This document shows, piece by piece, positions 14,001 to 16,120 of a stretch of 16,120 bases of DNA. This stretch comes from Porphyromonadaceae bacterium UBA4259 (GTDB lineage: Bacteria; Bacteroidota; Bacteroidia; Bacteroidales; Muribaculaceae). The stretch spans positions 1 to 16,120 of the forward strand of contig DGWL01000091.1 of the NCBI GenBank assembly GCA_002396125.1, read 5' to 3'. The translations under genes and the position numbers were made by a program. Under the pieces are notes generated by a model, which saw nothing but the letters and a program-made list of their open reading frames with translations, did no database searches and was not told the origin of the DNA. Position 1 is the first letter of the stretch, and each line of letters opens with the position of its first letter.

Positions 14001-14571
14001 CCAGCGACACGCCAAAGACGTAGGCTATCAATATCAAGTAGCGGTCGCTCGAGGGGCTGGAGGCTCGGTTTTCCCACTTGAGGATGAGCCAGAATACCAG
14101 TGCCGTGCAGAACGACGAGAAGGCATAAACCTCGGCCTCCACAGCCGAGAACCAGAAGGTGTCGCTCCAGGCGTAGGCCAAAGCTCCACACAGGCCGCTG
14201 CCCATGATTACCAGGTACTGCGCCAACGACAATTGCTCATCGTCGCGCTTGGCAACCAGCTTCTTGACCAGGTGAGTAATGGTCCAGAACAGCAACAGAA
14301 TGGTGGCGGCGCTCAGCAACGCCGACATGGCGTTGACACACTTCGACACGGCAGCCACATCGCCTCCGGCAAAGTTGGCGGCAAAGCGTGCCGCCAGGAT
14401 GAACATGGGGTTGCCGGGCGGGTGGCCTATTTCGAGTTTGTAACCTTGTGCAATAAATTCCGGGCAATCCCAGAAGCTCGCTGTGGGTTCCAGTGTGAGC
14501 ATATAGGTAACAGCCGCTACCACAAACACCAGCCAACCCAGCGTGTTGTTGATAATGTTGTATTTCTTCAT
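11008..14571 (-). CDS. DUF2723 multi-pass membrane glycosyltransferase (TMEM260/PMT-like)
   Basis: 1187 residues. The N-terminal ~370 residues form a GT-C-like membrane domain: first helix at 10-27, then an outer loop with 'SFWDCPEF' (32-39; acidic Asp35 and Glu38) and the DUF2723 signature 'GHPPGNP' (49-55). Further marks are 'WFSAVEAEVYAF' (140-151) and 'GVHLLNLLAIPA' (191-202). More helices follow at about 575-590, 600-620, 632-655 and 683-700, with 'PRERDYAYAGSF' (626-637). The remaining ~490 residues are probably periplasmic, with the motif 'CNGDNDTFPLWYLQEVEG' (736-753) and a helical, repeat-like C-terminal region. The family is related to protein O-mannosyltransferases and human TMEM260, so transfer of a lipid-linked sugar to periplasmic proteins is a reasonable inference, not a proven activity here. 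The gene is monocistronic, with a -7 element at 14613-14620 and a terminator at 10940-10987. Confidence 0.92.
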   Translation of the reverse strand: MKKYNIINNTLGWLVFVVAAVTYMLTLEPTASFWDCPEFIAQGYKLEIGHPPGNPMFILAARFAANFAGGDVAAVSKCVNAMSALLSAATILLLFWTITHLVKKLVAKRDDEQLSLAQYLVIMGSGLCGALAYAWSDTFWFSAVEAEVYAFSSFCTALVFWLILKWENRASSPSSDRYLILIAYVFGVSLGVHLLNLLAIPAIALIFYYRRSKESTAKGSLITLLISFVVIVLILYGLEPGFIELAGYFELFFVNTLHMGYNSGVLFYAVLLLALFGWALYELHADKSETRKRLSVLLSIVMSGMLFIGDGIIIPLILIIALAVYLFKFAKSLSPRLFSNIILCIMMIFIGFSSYGLVLIRSSANLPLDENSPNSPFALTSYLSRDQYGKSPLIYGNTLYSPVVRSSDGTMVAKEGPNRYARVVKTSDDQPSEYINLGPSESPTYAPETEMLFPRIHSAAHAADYASLLGYADESELGEEVSATVGEGGETIGARKPTFVENMQFFFNYQLNFMYWRYFMWNFAGRQNDLQSSGPGDVTRGNWISGLPFIDNPRLGDQQFLPSDYGTGNKGHNVFFMLPLLLGIIGMLWQAFAGKKGIEQFWVVFFLFFMTGIAIVLYLNQTPSQPRERDYAYAGSFYAYAIWIGMGVAALWRCAMSLISKKKEENDDDKETATAPQATGGASLAMACVAAIIGLAVPLQMVSQTWDDHDRSGRYCARDFGENYLQSVDKDAIIFCNGDNDTFPLWYLQEVEGVRTDVRAVNLSYLATDWYIAQMQRASYDSKPLPMYANAMTYAYDNRQYGYLQYANQSPVTVDELFKHYYSDEAMNNQYHLPMFSNSKVLIPANVDAAIAAGVIPERLRDQASDTIAIDLAAAAGSGMSASQTMTIDLVASCIAGNWKRPIYFATTIPESLYMGLSPYMQCTGMAYQVTPIRTGGDQNSDIPCNTDKMFDIVTKKFKWGGLDTATPGSIYLDETVARMVTTTRSSIFSLADALCTEGDQAIDAGDATRAADRYAKAEQVLDLMLKKLPTSACPLQAGLSLYISQTYAAIGKNGNRPAALDKAAKLIEGELKRYAEYAIYMEKLYDEGLEDRISNADAMIVQQLIPALFETYRQVKPQGVDALIKAFKSVSVAGVSVSDAMLKNLTMSNDEREAIYRQQMAAQAAQAPQQVDAVEPEDSLTPVLGQ

Positions 14572-14612
14572 CTTTGCAGTTTAGATGTGTTAATTCATTT
14601 CTTAAAAACCTA

Positions 14613-14620
14613 CAAAGATA
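14613..14620 (-). promoter_or_regulatory. -7 element of the DUF2723 promoter
   Basis: The minus strand reads TATCTTTG (14620-14613), a full TAnnTTTG match 42 bp before the ATG. No TTG lies at the expected 19-21 bp upstream distance, so the -33 box is weak or absent. Confidence 0.55.
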
Positions 14621-14768
14621 AACATAAATCTTCAATCTTGCCTCATGCAAGCTCCATTTACCGCTCAACTTAATTAAAATTAACCATTTCAATGAATTGA
14701 TGAAAAATAGTCTTTAGTTGTTGAAATGGGATTGAAATTTATATTTTTCAAAAAAAACACATTTTTAA

Positions 14769-14799
14769 TTGCCAAATATAAATTAAATATATACTTTTG
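14769..14799 (+). promoter_or_regulatory. Promoter of the GYF_2-TM2 gene
   Basis: TTG (14769-14771), a 20-bp spacer and TACTTTTG (14792-14799) match both boxes. The predicted start, near 14806, lies downstream of an in-frame GTG at 14799, which therefore cannot be the start codon; the ATG at 14850 is used with a leader of about 45 nt. Confidence 0.8.
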
Positions 14800-14849
14800 T
14801 GCTAGAGAAAAAACTTAAATATCATTATAATAATCAAATTCTAACTATT

Positions 14850-15446
14850 ATGGCTCAATACTATTTAGAAAAGAATGGCCAGCAGGCCGGCCCATTTGAG
14901 GTTAACCAACTTCTTGCCAATGGCATGACTCCCGAGTCGCTGGTGTGGACAGCAGGAATGGCAGGCTGGATGCGCGCTGCCGAGGTTGCCGAGCTGGCAC
15001 CGATGTTTGCGCAACAGATGCCTCCCCAGCAGCCTCCCTATCAGGCGCCATATCAGCAGTATCAGCAGCCCGTCTATCAGGCACCTGCCTATCAGCAACC
15101 CATGGGTGGTGGAAATAAGCAAAAGGTGGACATGTTCATCATGACCAACCGCGACAACTTCCCGCAGGAGCGCCTGGCCTACATTCAGGAGCGCCTCATG
15201 ATGGTTGATGAAAACACGCTCAACAGCCTGTCGATGCTGCAGTTCAAGAGCCCCATGACAGCCTTGCTGCTGTCGATTTTCGTTGGCTCGCTGGGTGTTG
15301 ACCGCTTCTTCATTGGCGACACAGGCATGGGTATCGGTAAGTTGCTCACTGCCGGCGGTTGTGGCGTTTGGGCTATTATCGACTGGTTCCTAATTCAGAA
15401 TGCAACCCGTGAAAAGAACTACCAGATGCTGAGCGCCTACATCTAA
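14850..15446 (+). CDS. GYF_2 (DUF4339) plus TM2 domain membrane protein
   Basis: 198 residues from the ATG at 14850; the start is fixed by the promoter, whose -7 box overlaps the only in-frame upstream alternative. Residues 1-52 form a GYF_2/DUF4339 domain ('YYLEKNGQQAGPF', 'VWTAGMAGW'), a fold thought to bind proline-rich peptides. Residues 53-86 are a Pro/Gln/Tyr-rich linker with repeated 'YQAP' and 'YQQP' words. Residues 90-130 look helical. Residues 134-185 form a TM2 domain: two membrane helices with 'GVDRFFIGDTGMGIGKLL' between and after them. TM2 proteins are of unknown function. The linker could be a ligand for its own or a sister GYF_2 domain (inference). The gene diverges from DUF2723 and ends at a strong terminator. 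Confidence 0.9.
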   Translation: MAQYYLEKNGQQAGPFEVNQLLANGMTPESLVWTAGMAGWMRAAEVAELAPMFAQQMPPQQPPYQAPYQQYQQPVYQAPAYQQPMGGGNKQKVDMFIMTNRDNFPQERLAYIQERLMMVDENTLNSLSMLQFKSPMTALLLSIFVGSLGVDRFFIGDTGMGIGKLLTAGGCGVWAIIDWFLIQNATREKNYQMLSAYI

Positions 15447-15481
15447 ACACTAGAAGCTGAAGCTAACCGGTAAAAAAAACT

Positions 15482-15521
15482 AAAACCCTGCGTTGTCTTT
15501 CAAGAGATGTCGCAGGGTTTT
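15482..15521. terminator. Bidirectional terminator between convergent genes
   Basis: AAAACCCTGCG (15482-15492) pairs with CGCAGGGTTTT (15511-15521), an 11-bp perfect stem with an 18-nt loop that can fold further (TCTT-TCAA-GAGA). T runs flank it in both reading directions, so it can end both the TM2 gene and the DUF4294 gene. Confidence 0.85.
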
Positions 15522-15562
15522 TAGTGTAATGTTATGAGTGTGTGTTTTGTGTGTCGATAAGT

Positions 15563-16120
15563 CTATAGCACTCCTTGCTCGATGCGGGTGCAAATGCGTT
15601 CTATCATGGCGTCGTTCTTGTTGGTGTCGGGGTGGAACCCTTCACGCATGTTCACGCCGAAGAATCGCCCGAACGTTTGCCAAAATCCGGCCCTAAAGGC
15701 ACCCAGGAATGCTTTCACGATGTAGTAGCTGCGCTGATTGGTCTCGCGGTTGACGAGCTTGATGAGTGTCTTGCCCTGGTTGCGGGTGAGCTTTTTCATC
15801 TCGGGCTTGTACTGGTTAAAGACCTCTTTCTCAAATCGCACCAGGTAGTCCTCCTTCTGCTTCTGGGTGGGGAAAGTCTCGAGATACTCGTAGGTTTCCT
15901 GCAACGTGGTGTTGATGAGCTTGGCATAGGGCAGGGTGCGCTTCACGTCGCGCACGGTGCGCCAGTAAAATTCTTCCTCGGCCTTGCTCTTGAAGCGCTC
16001 GGGAGGGTAAACGATGATGGTGTTGAGTATTACCTTGTAGACGGTGTCGCCCTTTTGGCTCACCGAGTAGCCCCACTTGGCAACCGCCTTGTTGAGCACC
16101 GACGGCAATGGTGGCGTGCC
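15563..16120 (-). CDS. DUF4294 family protein (5' end outside window)
   Basis: The frame is open from the right edge of the window to the stop at 15563, giving 185 residues. An internal TTG at 16108 is not a convincing start, so the gene begins beyond the window. The body matches DUF4294, a Bacteroidota-specific family: 'VILNTIIVYPPERFKSKAEE' region, then 'RTLPYAKLI' and 'FEKEVFNQYKPEMKKLT', and the conserved end with 'GFHPDTNKNDAMIERI'. Family members usually begin with a signal peptide, which would lie outside the window. Function is unknown to me. It shares the terminator at 15482-15521 with the convergent TM2 gene. Confidence 0.88.
   Translation of the reverse strand, partial: GTPPLPSVLNKAVAKWGYSVSQKGDTVYKVILNTIIVYPPERFKSKAEEEFYWRTVRDVKRTLPYAKLINTTLQETYEYLETFPTQKQKEDYLVRFEKEVFNQYKPEMKKLTRNQGKTLIKLVNRETNQRSYYIVKAFLGAFRAGFWQTFGRFFGVNMREGFHPDTNKNDAMIERICTRIEQGVL

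Noticed and set aside
14799..14849. GTG start at 14799 for the GYF_2-TM2 gene
   Set aside because: The GTG overlaps the promoter's -7 element, so it would lie upstream of the transcription start.

Overview
The window reads as a chromosomal segment of an uncultured Bacteroidales bacterium (Muribaculaceae/Prevotellaceae-like). This rests on Bacteroidota-type promoters (a TTG or TTTG box, then 19-20 bp, then TAnnTTTG), Bacteroidota-restricted families (DUF4294, DUF2795 in its acidic form, the large DUF2723 glycosyltransferase), few strong Shine-Dalgarno sequences, and the ftsY-rimO order common in this phylum. Placement below order level is inference.

Layout. 1-420: the Lys/Glu/Arg-rich tail of a gene that enters from the left, closed by a strong terminator. 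569-872: a small acidic DUF2795 gene with its own promoter, separated by a long hairpin (905-938) from a convergent region. 969-3461 (minus strand): a phage remnant made of an M15 peptidase of endolysin type, an array of 233-bp tandem repeats packed with inverted repeats, and a short P22-type portal protein. 3582-7222 (plus strand): a housekeeping run, mtnN-luxS-ftsY-rimO, led by a good promoter. 7382-8273 (minus): a DEDDy 3'-5' exonuclease overlapping a small two-helix membrane protein. 8482-10911 (minus): polysaccharide deacetylase, queG and a secreted alpha/beta hydrolase in close succession. 11008-14571 (minus): a 1187-residue DUF2723 membrane glycosyltransferase with its own terminator. 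14769-15446 (plus): a GYF_2-TM2 membrane protein, divergent from DUF2723. 15563-16120 (minus): a DUF4294 gene running off the right edge.

How the genes work together. MtnN and LuxS are consecutive steps of the activated methyl cycle: SAH to S-ribosylhomocysteine, then to homocysteine plus the AI-2 precursor. MtnN enzymes also cleave 5'-deoxyadenosine, the by-product of radical-SAM enzymes such as RimO four genes on. FtsY is the membrane receptor for the signal recognition particle. QueG finishes queuosine synthesis in tRNA. The most unusual part is 2400-3461: two isolated phage genes flanking a repeat array whose hairpin stems are kept while their loops vary. No RNA gene, CRISPR array, integrase or transposase was seen.
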